Of a stretch of DNA of 64,000 bases, positions 27,138 through 39,191 are shown in pieces. The notes beneath the pieces were generated by a model. The model did no database searches. It was not told the DNA's origin and worked only from the letters and a program-made list of their open reading frames with translations. A program made the translations under genes and the position numbers. Numbering within the stretch: the stretch's first letter is position 1; every line of letters begins with the position of its first letter. Source of the DNA: Trichoplax sp. H2 (lineage: Eukaryota > Placozoa > Uniplacotomia > Trichoplacea); the NCBI GenBank assembly GCA_003344405.1, contig NOWV01000004.1, positions 1,364,001 to 1,428,000 of the forward strand, read 5' to 3'.

Positions 27138-28387
27138 CGACCTTACTACAATGATATATGTATACTCTAGTTGGTACAAATTCTGTAGGCGCTACTATTT
27201 CTATATAGCATCTACGATGACAAGAAGCTTTAGATTGATTCGTTTTTCCGAATAAAGTATGATAAGTAATTACTTGATTGTTATTTAATCATTTGAAATT
27301 AGCTTGTACAGAAACATTATAATCGAGTTATATACACACTTTATAATTATTACAGAGAAAAACTATTTACTATATTCCTATTAAATTATATGAAACATCC
27401 TTATCTAGTATTATTAATGTTAGCATAGAAATGTTGATAATATCGATCTTTATAGTCAACTCTTTCCAAATATTTGTTCAATTTTATAATAGAGCGATCG
27501 ATTAATTATATCAAAGTAGTGCTAATTGCCAATATCTTGTATCTATTTTAGTTTTCGTCGTAACTGATTATTTATTGCACTATTTGAAATTTTTGATTAC
27601 TGATAGGATCTATAATTATTTCTAGAAAATTCCTTAAATACATGTTTTTACTGATAACGTTGATATTTGTACATTTGATGGTAGTGTGGACAAATACAAC
27701 TCCCTATTTAGTGTTCCAAATGAAATGTTATGATTCGATGCTGTGTCTTATATAAAAATTATAATAAAACTATTACAGTGCAATGTTATCACTGCTATCT
27801 GATTCTTCTATAAAGTCTTAAACATTTTCGCCGTTATTCTACATTATTCCGTTCCGTAATTCACCATTATATCCAGAAAGCTGATTTTTGTAATACTTTA
27901 CTTTTTGAATTAATAAGCATTACGGTAGTGAAAAGCTATTCATAAACAGATCATTTCTATTGACAGTCGATCTTAAGTTTCTAGTAGAGTAAGTTTAATT
28001 TGATGTTCCTTATTATCAGAAAATCTTTCGTAGTCTTTATTGATTTGTTACGCTTACAGATTTTTTTTAATAGCTCTATGAATTGTATCATAGAATGAAT
28101 GCATGCTAGCTATAGAGCGTATACAAAACACTGTTAGACTTTTAGCATTTGTGATTTCTACGGTGAATTGCAGTGTTGCTATTATATAAAAAGCCATCAC
28201 CGATAGGTAAACAAATATAAACAAAGCATCACAGCACATACGTTGGTAGCATGAAGTCTACCATTGAAAGGCCATGTAAAAATATACTTGCAACACTAAT
28301 ATTTAAATAATAATTTGGAATTTTTCTCTAACAGACTCTGAATTAGATCCAAATATCCCATAGACGACTATCATGAAGTTACTAATT
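27138..28387. other. Intergenic region between convergent 3' ends
   Basis: The coiled-coil gene (+) and NDUFS3 (-) end towards each other here. The stretch should contain both 3' UTRs. AATAAA-like hexamers are present, as expected by chance in AT-rich DNA. I see no coding exons. Confidence 0.6.
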
Positions 28388-30595
28388 CTACTTTTTCTGG
28401 TTTTCTTCCTTGATCTCTTCGCCTGCTTCCAAAGATGCACGATTTTCTTCTCGATATGCAGGAAATTGCTCCCAAGGGGTTTCTAGATCAAACTTACGAA
28501 ATTCTTGAGCGAATTCGACGGGTTCGCTAACAATACGTTTTAATTCGTCATCATAACGGAGCTACATTTAGGCGAAAAGATCGATTAATTATTGAAAGTA
28601 TCGATAGAAATCTATTGCAATACTGTGGTAAAAATTCAAGTCAGAATACCTCTGAGATGCAAATTTTTATTGTAACTAGTACCTCTATTCATTACTGAAA
28701 AATATAATTAAGGGAGTGTCTTACCTCTGTATAACCAGATAACGGAAAGTCTTTCCTTTGTGGATGGCCATCGAATCCGTAGTCAGTTAATATTCGACGT
28801 AGATCAGGGTGATTGGCGAAGTAAACACCATACATATCCCATACCTATTTGACATGAGGAAGTTAATTGCTATCCGCGAATAGCTATCTCGATTTTACGT
28901 ACGTATTATGCTGAAACAGCTGAGGCAGGTTACTAATACTGCTAAAATTGCAATTTTTATCTGTTGTTAAGGCTAACATATGTGGAATAAAGAACATGCC
29001 CCATAGGCATGTGTAAATGACGGAAATAAATTAAAATCTCAGATACACTCAAGATCGCTTTACTAATGATATAGAAATAATGAAAATCTATTATTCTACT
29101 ACTTTAAATTATACTTACTTCTCTTTCAAACCAGTTAGCACCGGGAAATATAGGTGTGATTGACTCTATTGGTGTTAATTCATCGGTATACGTTTTAACA
29201 CGAACACGAGAATTATAACGCAATGATAACAAGTTGTAGATGAGCTGCAAATAAAGATGGCAAAGTTAACAATTTCAATACAACATTTTAAAATTTAAAA
29301 TTTATATCTATTAGTTATACAATAATAACTACTGAACCACGCATAATTCAAGTTACAAATGAATACAAGTCATCTTTTATCAATGTGTGTGCGTACTTCA
29401 AAACGATATTCTCGCTTCGGTACATCGATAGCAGTGATGTCGACCAACGATTCGAATTGTGCATTCGTATGGTTACGCAAAAATATCATCGTCGGTATGA
29501 GCGCTTCTGGATATACTAATAATTCCAGCTCATCGCCAAGTGCTAAATTAATGCCTTGTAAGTACTTTGGTATAATATCCAGTAGATAACGACCATAATC
29601 AGTTAATCTGGTTTCAACTTCTTTTTTCTGATCTTGAGCATCTAATACGTATGAAGAGTTATCAGGAAGGTGAGACGTCAAGATGAAATATTTACCCATG
29701 ATCGTAAGTTTATCAGGAACATAAAAAGCTTTACATATTTGTCTGAGCTTGATACATCATATCCTTGCCCTTACGTTAGTTTATACTTGTTACGAAGGGT
29801 AATAAGTACTGTATGTATTCTTGGCTACTTTTACACTTTTATACAGTACAATCAATGCGCGAAGATTTTCAACGCTACAGCATACGTACGAGTACAGTAA
29901 TATTGTACTTGTAGGGGATACATACCATAACTTAATTCGTAATTAATGCGTTTATATAGGCAAATTATAAACTCAGCATTATCTACAACCGCGTACAATA
30001 AGCAAAAGCCTTTGTCGCACTCGTGTATTACTGTTAAATCATAGTAAACTCGAATGTATTCTACTAATGATCGATAAGGTTAAGACATAGCTAATGTTCC
30101 CGATATTCGTAGCTGCATACTTGCAGACTGTACACTGTACTGTACAGTATAGTAGCATGGCTAAGTTCTACTATTGCGTGATTTACTGTAGTCACCATAA
30201 TTCAGTCAGTACAGATTAAAATCATCAATCATAAATGTGTATTACAGTACCTATGACAGGAGATGCCGTACACAATAGTCTTGAATTCTGCCAAGTGTTA
30301 ATTTTGTTTGAACCTAAAGTAGAGAGAAATCAGGCAAAATGTAGAACTTGCACTTTGCAAAATACGCGTCACTTTCTCCTCAACGATACACGAAGTAAAA
30401 TTTTTCTCGACTTGGAGTAAAGAGTATCAACTAGTTTCAACGCACTAAGAAAAGGAATTATGATTACTAATATCTACTTGACAGAACACATTAAGAATAA
30501 AAAGTGAAATTACTTGATAGTAGGCTAATGTTAGGCCATATTCTCTTATGCCTACTAAGATTCTGGATGCAACATCGCAGACCGATGGCCGCCAT
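28388..30595 (-). CDS. NDUFS3: NADH dehydrogenase (ubiquinone) iron-sulfur protein 3, 30-kDa subunit of complex I
   Basis: Exons in order on the minus strand: 30595-30514, 29641-29397, 29244-29119, 28844-28725, 28561-28388 (747 nt, 248 aa; the human protein is 264). The 27 codons of exon 1 encode an Arg/Lys-containing, acid-free leader ([20 protein letters not shown]), a typical mitochondrial presequence. It joins exon 2 in phase 1. The core holds the family hallmarks [76 protein letters not shown] and [18 protein letters not shown]. These correspond to the NuoC-type fold in the Q-module of the matrix arm. The tail is acidic and lysine-rich. Lacking exon 1, an ATG at 29699 could start the frame, but that product would have no presequence. 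The gene lies head-to-head with COPS4. Family assignment is very secure; exon 1 is a strong inference. Confidence 0.95.
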
Positions 30596-31199
30596 ATTGC
30601 TGTTCACGTTGGACGGTGCACGACCAGTATTGATATGCAGTAATAACAACTGTTATAAGCGACGTGAGTCTGTGACGCCCGTTTGCCGATATACTGTAGT
30701 TCTCCAGTACTGTACAGTACTCAAGGTTGTGTGCCGTCCTGTTACAGTGCCGTACAGTACGTACTGTAGTGTACAGTGTACAGTACAGTACTGTATTGTA
30801 CTGTACGCAACTACAGTACTCTACTTACTGTACTGTATTACTTAACAGCAACCGGTGTACTGTACTGTACACTGTACACTGTACAGTACTGTACTGTACA
30901 ATATGTGTTAAGGTAAAACCCGAAATGATCGAAAACCGATTCTCGGGCTTTACAGTACTGTACTGTACTGTACAGTACAGTATAACAGTAGAAGTCTATA
31001 GTACTGCGTACTGTGCATTGTACTGTACACTATACAGTACAGTACACAGTACAAATGAGTACTGTACCGTACACTGCTAACTGTACTGTACAGTGTACTG
31101 TACTGTAGAGATACAGTACTGTATCTGTTTTTCTCTGATACTGTACTGTACTGTACTGTATTGTACTGTACAGTACGGTACAGTACAGTATACTGTAGG
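30117..31199. repeat. TGTAC / ACTGTACAGT low-complexity palindromic repeat field
   Basis: Dense imperfect arrays of ACTGT and ACAGT pentamers form many overlapping copies of the palindrome ACTGTACAGT. A small cluster lies at 30129-30156, inside NDUFS3 intron 1. The main field is about 30690-31199, between NDUFS3 and COPS4. The 60 bases 30841-30900 alone hold seven TGTAC. The array is not a clean tandem repeat: units change orientation and are interrupted by unique sequence (30903-30950). A second field lies at 61990-62410, also upstream of a gene. Open frames through the array are artefacts of the repeat. Confidence 0.85.
30584..30598 (-). promoter_or_regulatory. TISU/YY1-like element spanning the NDUFS3 start codon
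   Basis: On the minus strand the start context reads CAATATGGCGGCC. It matches the TISU consensus SAASATGGCGGC at 11 of 12 positions and contains the YY1 core AAnATGGCGGC (read CCGCCATATTG on the plus strand). In vertebrates this element marks housekeeping, often mitochondrial, genes with very short 5' UTRs. Its use here is an inference. Confidence 0.5.
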
Positions 31200-31463
31200 G
31201 GCTAATGATAACCGTAGACTGTAGGGGTTAATGATAACCTTTATATCTGAAAGGAAGATTTTGAGCCTGGATAGTCAGAACCTCAGCGAAAATAGTAAAA
31301 TTAATTATATATATATAGAACATAAAAATCAAACTCGAGATATTCTCTACCCATAACGACTATCAGCACATCCGTCTAATATTGGAGATCAGCTAGAGCA
31401 TCTTATTGAGTCTCACTGTGTGATCGTAGTGCGACATTTCGGTGATTAGGCTCGTCTGCTGCA
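30596..31463. promoter_or_regulatory. Bidirectional promoter region between NDUFS3 and COPS4
   Basis: The two start codons face away from each other across 868 bp, so both promoters must lie in this interval. It contains the TGTAC field, a comparatively GC-rich patch near 30590-30690, and a 26-bp tandem duplication next to COPS4. I see no convincing TATA box, as is common for housekeeping genes. Confidence 0.6.
31192..31239. repeat. Short tandem duplication upstream of COPS4
   Basis: Two adjacent copies of a roughly 26-bp unit, ACTGTAGGGGYTAATGATAACC plus a short tail, start at 31192 and 31218. They differ at one core position (C/T). They form the COPS4-side edge of the TGTAC field. Confidence 0.75.
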
Positions 31464-34400
31464 ATGGCGAATATTCGTGCTTCGCTCAACGCTTTAGCCC
31501 GCAGCAATGCAGCATCTAGAGATATCCTTGATCAGTACAAGAAAATTCTCAATACTATATTTCAAGGCAATCCTGAGGAATTAATTGATGGTACCAAGGC
31601 ATTCGTGGAAAGCTGTAAGAACCAATATTAAGTTATCTCCTATCTTGTTACGATTGTGATGTACAAGAATCAAACTCTCTTATTGCACCTACTACAGTAC
31701 AGTGTTGTTGAATTACATGACACTACCATCATGACTGACTGGATGGAGTCAAGCCATAGACTACTCAAAATTATTTTCGTACAAATTTCTAGTCGTCCAT
31801 CATGTAGCGTATTGACGATACAAGTTAAACGAACATTATACCAGTTGTATTCTAATTCTTATACGTTAACTTTTATTGATATCAGCTCAAAGCTAGGTTA
31901 ATGATATCATTTGTGACTCTGGAAATTTTCTTACTGGATTGTATTTAGTTATTCGAAATCTTAACTTCATTTCATATGTCATGTTGAACTATTCTAGTAG
32001 TGGTAGATGAGCATATTGATCTCGTAACTTCCCGTCAAATGTTAGCGGAGCTTGCAGAAAAATTATCCTCGTTGCCTGATGAATCGACCAAGGAAATTTG
32101 TCATTTTATTATATCTAAAGTTCAACCACGCGCTTTGTCCTTCGAAGATCAGGTTGGTTTAATTTGTATGGCATTCTATCATTAATCCGTTGCATTGAGA
32201 CTGTCTCAGAAATTTAAATATACTTCATAAACGTAATATTTGAAATCATTATAAGGGGTTATTCCATTCTTCTGATAACAAGCATTGTTTGTAATCTCCA
32301 AAATATCCCACTTTTGTTACTAGTTAATAACCATTAGGCGTATCCTCTCCGGCATGTACGAAAAAGAGCAAAATTGGAACGATGCTGCTAATGTATTAGC
32401 CGGTATCCAGCTAGAAAGTGGCCAAAAGTAAGTAGAAGAAGGCCCAGTTTATAAATGAAAATGATGGCTATAAGAGTTGCCTATTTGCATTGGTATACTA
32501 CGGCAATAAATATATATATATTGTAGTGATCTTTAATTTCTATGACATTAAATTCTGTTACAGGCAATATTCTACTGATTTCAAGTTAGAAATTTACCTA
32601 AAAATTGCTCAGTTATACCTAGAAAATGAAGACGCTGTTCAAGCTGAGGCTTACATTAACAGAGCTTCGGTATTGCAGCTTCAGTCTAAGGAAACCAGAT
32701 TACGAATATTATATAAAGTAAGTAATAGTAATAATGAAAATTGACTAATTGGTATTGTCCTATCGAAATGAAACGGGATGATAATCAATCGTCTGCATTG
32801 GAATTATGGCTCGTTTACAAGAAATTGCCATCCATCCAATTAACGTTTAAGTCAAGTTCAATGTTTACCCATTTACTATATTTTCTTTATTGATATTCAT
32901 TGTAATATTTTGAACTTGACTAGTGTCAAAATATTGAAGAGGATGGGTAAATAATGACTAATATTTTCTAGTAAGATCATGATTCGCAAAATAGTATCAC
33001 AATAAGTTTAGGTAACATGAAAATAGGCTATTAATTTACCGTTGAATTTGTTCACAAAATCTTAATGCAAGATAACATTACCTGTACATTAAAATCTGGG
33101 TTCAGTCATCTTCAAGGAATTATTGGGCGTATTTTAATCTGAAAATGCTTAGTTGTAATGATCGATATCGCATCTTTGTAGGCTTGTTATGCTCGCGTGT
33201 TAGATTATCGTCGTAAATTTATTGAAGCTGCTCATCGCTACATTGAATTATCATACTTCAACGACGTACATGAATCTGAAAGAATGACATCGCTAAAGTT
33301 GGCCATGAACTGTACTATACTAGCATCTGCAGGTAGTGTAGCAGAATCTGAAATATGTTACGAAATTTGTGAATTGGAGATAGAGATAACATACTTTGGC
33401 TGACTTATGGTTAATTATGATCATTCAACTAATCTATGCATTAGGTCAACAAAGGTCACGATTGCTGGCTACGCTATTTAAAGATGAAAGATGCCAGCAT
33501 TTGCCAACTTTTGGTATACTGGAGAAAATGTAAGCTACATCAGCAACACTTATGAGATCGTATTAGTAACGGCCCAATTGCATAAAATTCAAAATCAGTC
33601 TCGTAAATTTGTGTCTACTTATTATTCATAGGTACTTAGATAGAATTATTCGAAAATCTCAATTACTGGAATTTGATGCAATGTTAATGTCCCATCAAAA
33701 AGCGACCACCTCAGACGGTATAATCTTGAAATCTATTCTATATGCTTTTAATATTTCGTTTTCAACGGTCTGAATGCATATTCTTATTTATTCAAGGATC
33801 CAGTATTCTAGACCGAGCTGTGATTGAACATAACTTGCTTTCGGCTAGTAAATTATATAAAAATATTACATTCCTAGAGCTTGGAAGACTATTAGAAATC
33901 TCTCCGGAAAAGGTAATTTTGTATGCCATTCCTTATCTAATCTTAGATAAGATAACTTTAAGTACAGTATAGAGGCTTTCTTCTCAAAATTTGAAAAATT
34001 TTAACTTTAAATTGGTTATGGCAGGCAGAAAAAGTGGCATCACGTATGATAGGGGAAAGAAGAATGGAAGGCTCTATCGACCAAATCGAAGGTCTGGTCG
34101 CTTTTCAAAGTAAGATTCCTGTAATTACCTTCTTTAGATAATGGATTACTATTGACGACATGATACCTTGCCTTGTACTTAATGTATGATTTAAGTTATA
34201 GGATATTATTCGTACTATGCCATACTTATTGTTTTATTATAATTGTTTTAAAGTAACATTTACATTATTACTCTTGTACGATCGTTAAATGTTCAAAATT
34301 TGCGTCATGTGGTGAACTTAGGGATAAAAGATTTTAGCAAAATAATGCAGTAGTTTAATGTATGTTATTTGATCACATTGTGCTGCTATGTTTGGAGCTG

Positions 34401-34617
34401 TAGGTAGTAATTTAATCAGATTATAGGAATTCGATGAAGGAATATTCGTATTTTTCTAGGTATTCAATTTATTCTTATAATTATTTATGTAGCCCAAGAT
34501 GCGTTACCAACATTCGATCAAAAAATCAAAGGTATATGTTCTCATGCAAATAGCATTTTAGAAAAGATAAGAACTGCTGAACCTGATTGGGTATCATCTG
34601 TATCATCTACTGAATAG
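31464..34617 (+). CDS. COPS4: COP9 signalosome complex subunit 4
   Basis: Exons: 31464-31614, 32001-32152, 32324-32427, 32564-32717, 33182-33332, 33445-33529, 33632-33717, 33797-33912, 34025-34109, 34493-34617 (1209 nt, 402 aa; human 406). The frame is continuous through all nine junctions. It gives diagnostic CSN4 stretches such as [68 protein letters not shown] and [12 protein letters not shown]. The N-terminal two thirds is a helical (TPR-like) solenoid. The C-terminal part (about residues 200-365) is the PCI domain that assembles the COP9 signalosome, which removes NEDD8 from cullins. Exon 3 begins after TACTAG at 32323; a later AG before 32339 would break the alignment with other CSN4 proteins. 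It is divergent to NDUFS3. Confidence 0.96.
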
Positions 34618-37600
34618 AATTGATAATTTAATTTTAGGTAATTTATAAAGTAGTAATTACATTGATTATTCCTGTGTTTGTAATCAATAGTGCTCTATCA
34701 GCAGCTGTAGTCAAATATTTTTGGATGCGTTGTTTCAAAAATGTATCCTATATTCGGGGAACAGTCCTTGCTACGCTTAAATATATTGTAACACTGTTAT
34801 TCCGTGGTACTGAAACTCTGATTTTGATAAAAACCACACACACCATTGTTGATATAAGTATAAATATCTGAAGAATAACAATTATAATGTATGTAGTCAT
34901 TAATGAAATAATTTTACATTGTTTGTTGTTACACAAATGCTGTTTGATTCTTCTATTGTTGTACTGCATTGGATGATGCTAACTATGCTAAAACGAGATA
35001 TCCATATCCAAACTTTTGGTTCTATTAAATACATTTAACAGGTATTAAACTATATATTACATTCATCGCATGTGAATCTGAGAATTATATTAGTCGTCAT
35101 GATATCATTAGTATTTAGAGTTCTCTCTAAATTATCATCTTAAATATTAAGTGCATTAATGAACATGCAAATGTTAATTATACGTCAAGTATTTACCACA
35201 TGATACTGTGTGAACTATAAATATCTAGCCGTATATTTTCTGTACCGATTCTAGAAAAATCTTCTATTCTGCCTATCATATAAAACATGGAATATCACTG
35301 TGCGTGTATTCGAAGCGATAGTCTGAAAGTTTCGATAAAAAGTTTGAAAGGTTTATATTATGAGCCAATGGGTGCGGCCTCGCACTAGATAAATGACATG
35401 GAACAGATCTTGATCACGTAGTACGAAGCCAAATTATTGACAATTTTGAGGCAGATAGTCTAATGGAAGACAATACTACGGAGAATAAAATGGTTTTATG
35501 ATTAACATCTGTCGCCTTAATTAGCGTAACAATATCAAGAAATGATATTGCATATCCGTTTGCGTCAATGTCACAGTTTGTATATTATTTCATTAGAATT
35601 AAAATTTTATGGAGCAGTCGCTTGTCCAGTAATCAACTCAAAATGCCTTTACTTGACTTTGTTAACTATGCGAAAACATTGTTGTTTGGATCAAGACCAT
35701 GTAAAGGCTATTAACGAGCGAAATAATATCAATTGATGCAGCTCTTTAACCTATCGATGGCATGAATCTGATTTTAATATCTGTTCAGTTAACTGTCGTC
35801 CGCTATATGCGTACTTTGTTATTTTGATACCTTGCTACCTTGCTTAAACTTTACAGAGGTGCCAAAATTTTGTCAGTGCAGACATAGTTAAATTTTTTAC
35901 CATTGTAATGATTGTGAATGGAGTGCTAAAGGTTTTTTTTATCAATAATTCCTTTTAATATACCATACGTATGATTTTACCGGTAAAAATATTTACATCT
36001 TTCCTCTTGACAGAATTGATTATGACTTATTATTAAAAATTATAACATTATATTGTATGTTAACGTAGATTTTCTCATAACCATATTAAAACGATTCAAA
36101 AATCATAATGCATCATGCGTAGTTTATTTATTTATGACGCTTCATCTAATATTTGCGAAAATAGAACGGATCACTTTTAATTTAATGAGGGAAAAGGATA
36201 ATTATTTCATGATTCCTTTTCTGCATATTACTAAAAATAACAGTTCTGAAAATAGTAACCGTTGTCTTTGTCTATATAGAGTCAGTAAATAGTTCTACAG
36301 AGTAATTAATTAGTTAACAACTGACAACATTGTTGGGATATAGTATAATTTTAATTACTCGAGAAGTTAGAAACACAGTAATGATATGATTTCAAGACGA
36401 TAATATTTGAATGTTGATGCCATAATTTAAGTATAATGATACTTCGCTCCTACAATCGTGGGTGTAATTTTTAAACTTGATGATTGTGCATAATAGCGTT
36501 ATCGCAACCAGAAATTAAATGATTTAAATTTGCCTATACAATTTAGAGATGAGTAAGACATAAACAATAGATTAAGTTTACTTTTACTGTGATGAATACG
36601 ATGAAAGATTTTAAAGATTTATGCCTACGAAATATTACAAAATTGTATGTACTTGTCATGAAGTAAATTTCACTACCTAATGCTGACCTTATTGACGTCA
36701 GATAGTATACTTTAGTATTTATCGAAAATACCGTTATCTATGACATTACACATTCTTTTATAAATAAATGCATAGTTTATAATATTATCTAAGTACTGAC
36801 AGCTAATACTTACGTAAATTGGCTGTAAACTGACTGATTCTTCAATAAAAATTTTGGTTTAGTTTGTCTAAAGAGAGACCAGTGTTATTACTGTTGCTCC
36901 TGACGAAATGAGATAGTCAGTATTTAAAGTCGCCCTATAGGCAAATATCAGGGAGGACAAACCTTACAGTAGACTCGTAATACATTATTATCTTTCTGTA
37001 ATAGCTCTACTTTTCGTCGTTACAAACTTCGAGTTCTAACAGTACTATTCATAAAAGACATACGAATACAAAAGTGGGCTAGTACATATTTACAGTTATG
37101 TAGTTACCTATCCAAAAACGATAGAATAGGCGAGGGTTTCCGTAATATAACGATTCTTTGTCTAGTTCGGTTCATTCATTTCGTAAGCTTTATTTATTAT
37201 CTGTCGGATAATTTAGATAAGATTAATTATTCAAGTTATTAATGATATTGATGAGAAGACTCTTTAGAAAAAATTTTGTTCTGAATTTATAACTGTTTTT
37301 AACTAACCACAATTTGAGAAGTTGCTGATTTGCGTCTATATTTTTAACTGACCGTGATGAAAAGAATTATAGATTTGATTATTACTTCAAGAAGAAAAGA
37401 ATCATCAATATTAGTGGTGATTTTAGTTAAATACTTTAATTAGAATAACCGTAATTTATTTATAATCTTTCCGTTAAACCCAATTAACATTGTGACTTCG
37501 TCGGCCATGGCGGATGTTACAGTAATTACATTGATTGAAAGTAATTCAATTTGATCACTATTAAATGAATTTTATGTGATTAATTAATTATCAGATATGT

Positions 37601-39191
37601 CGATAATAAGATGATGCAGCATTTTTAATTAATTACCATATATATATATATAAGTTAGACTGTGACCTTAAATCATTTTATCGCTTATTTGAAATCTTTC
37701 ATCAACGGTAAATCTTATAATTACAATACGCACTTTACCATAGAAAGATCTGACTGAACGGATATTATCAAAAAGGTAAGCATGAAATTGGTTGTAAAAT
37801 TTTGTATTAGTAGTCTCTATCGATTAGCATTAATATCCGCTATCGTACTACAATATTTATGTTATATATGAGAAATACAATACGAAATTTCATGACTTCA
37901 GTATCTTCCAGATACGACTATATCACATGTGTACGCGTATATACGTATACAATTGATACTTTATTGTTGTAGAGTAATAGTAAGTATCTAATATTTGAGT
38001 AACTCGAGATAGAGTAATTGGGAGATGAAGCTACTTCATGAAATATCCAAGGCATCCAAAATAGATAGTGAGTCCTACTATTGTGATAGGTTACGAAATT
38101 ATTACGGCAATAGCTATGAGTAGTAGAGTGTTAGGATTTTTTCGCTGATCTGGGTTGAAAGTGATGTTCCGAACGTATTGACCAACAATTATGATAGGAA
38201 CCAATGCTATCTAATTTCGCACCAGTTGACCTACGATTATACAATACTTTTAAAGTGTATCAAATATTAAATGACAAGCAACAGCATATAAGATGTCACA
38301 TGTAAGTAGTACAGTATTTACCCCATATCTGATTTTCTCCTTGGCATTCTTGGCCAATGAATATAAACTGACATTGATTTCTGCATTTAAGTGACACTTT
38401 TTAAAGCTTATCATCCAGTTATTATCACAATTTCACCTTTAAATTGTAAGTTTTAACAATATAATCATCTTATTTGGTTGCATATAATAAATTAGATAAT
38501 TGAAAAGAGCAATTACTATGTCCCTCTCATAATTATATAATTGACATAACAATTTCAATCGCTATCATACCTTATCACTAATTTTTATGATTGAAAAACA
38601 GGTATTGAATTAGGTAAACTATGCGTATTTTCCCTGCAGACATAGCTCTTAGTTTATTGCTAGCTCCAATTTGTTTCTATGCAAACTTCTCATATAATAG
38701 ATTAAGATCATAATTAAGGGTACTTAGAATCGTAGAGTCGGATCTGCCATACTACGATATGTAATCTATATTCTGTTAACATAGTGAAGTAAAAGTTCAT
38801 TAAGAGTAAGATGCTATTCATAAATTTTATATAAAAATATACGAAAGATACGATAAATACAGTACATAGATAGCTCATCGGTATCGAAAACTATTAAATA
38901 TCAAAATCATAAGATATCGCTCAATACTATAAAGTACTTTAATTTGATATCGGAATATTGAGCCAATAATTTATCATAAGCAAGTGATCCTGGATAAAAC
39001 ACAGTATCAATAGCAGATCAGTATGGGAATTAATCTACTGTACAGTAAATGCTTTTAGACTTGTAGTAAACACTACTGTCCAGAGATTTTTGATAAATTA
39101 TTAACACTAAACGATGGAGTTTTTTGTAGCAGAAATTATGTATTCGTATCAGGTATGCCTTAACTTTATTTGCATTTCGTTTTAGTTTGGA
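34618..39191. other. Gene-poor 4.6-kb region
   Basis: No gene that I can support. Open frames of 60-79 codons (for example 35542-35736 and 36053-36292) lack splice sites and family features. A 16-bp TA microsatellite lies near 37638-37653. The one oddity is a GC-rich start context at 37505-37515 that can be chained to two short exon-like pieces, described separately. Confidence 0.6.
37507..38123 (+). CDS. Speculative three-exon microprotein, 26 aa
   Basis: GGCCATGGCGGATG is an unusually GC-rich start context in this AT-rich stretch. From the ATG at 37507, pieces 37507-37521, 37744-37775 and 38090-38123 join in frame through GT-AG junctions. They encode MADVTKDLTERILSKRLRNY plus six more residues before a TAG. 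The second piece has a good GTAAGC donor. The chain is short enough to arise by chance, and I recognise no family. It could instead be the 5' end of a longer transcript with other downstream exons. Confidence 0.15.

Noticed and set aside
29359-29589. 76-codon plus-strand frame
   Set aside because: Antisense shadow of NDUFS3 exon 2, which has strong family similarity on the minus strand.
30504-31080. Overlapping open frames of 113 and 117 codons on the plus strand
   Set aside because: They run through the TGTAC repeat field and encode low-complexity VQYCTVLYC-type strings caused by the pentamer period. They also overlap NDUFS3 exon 1 and its promoter.
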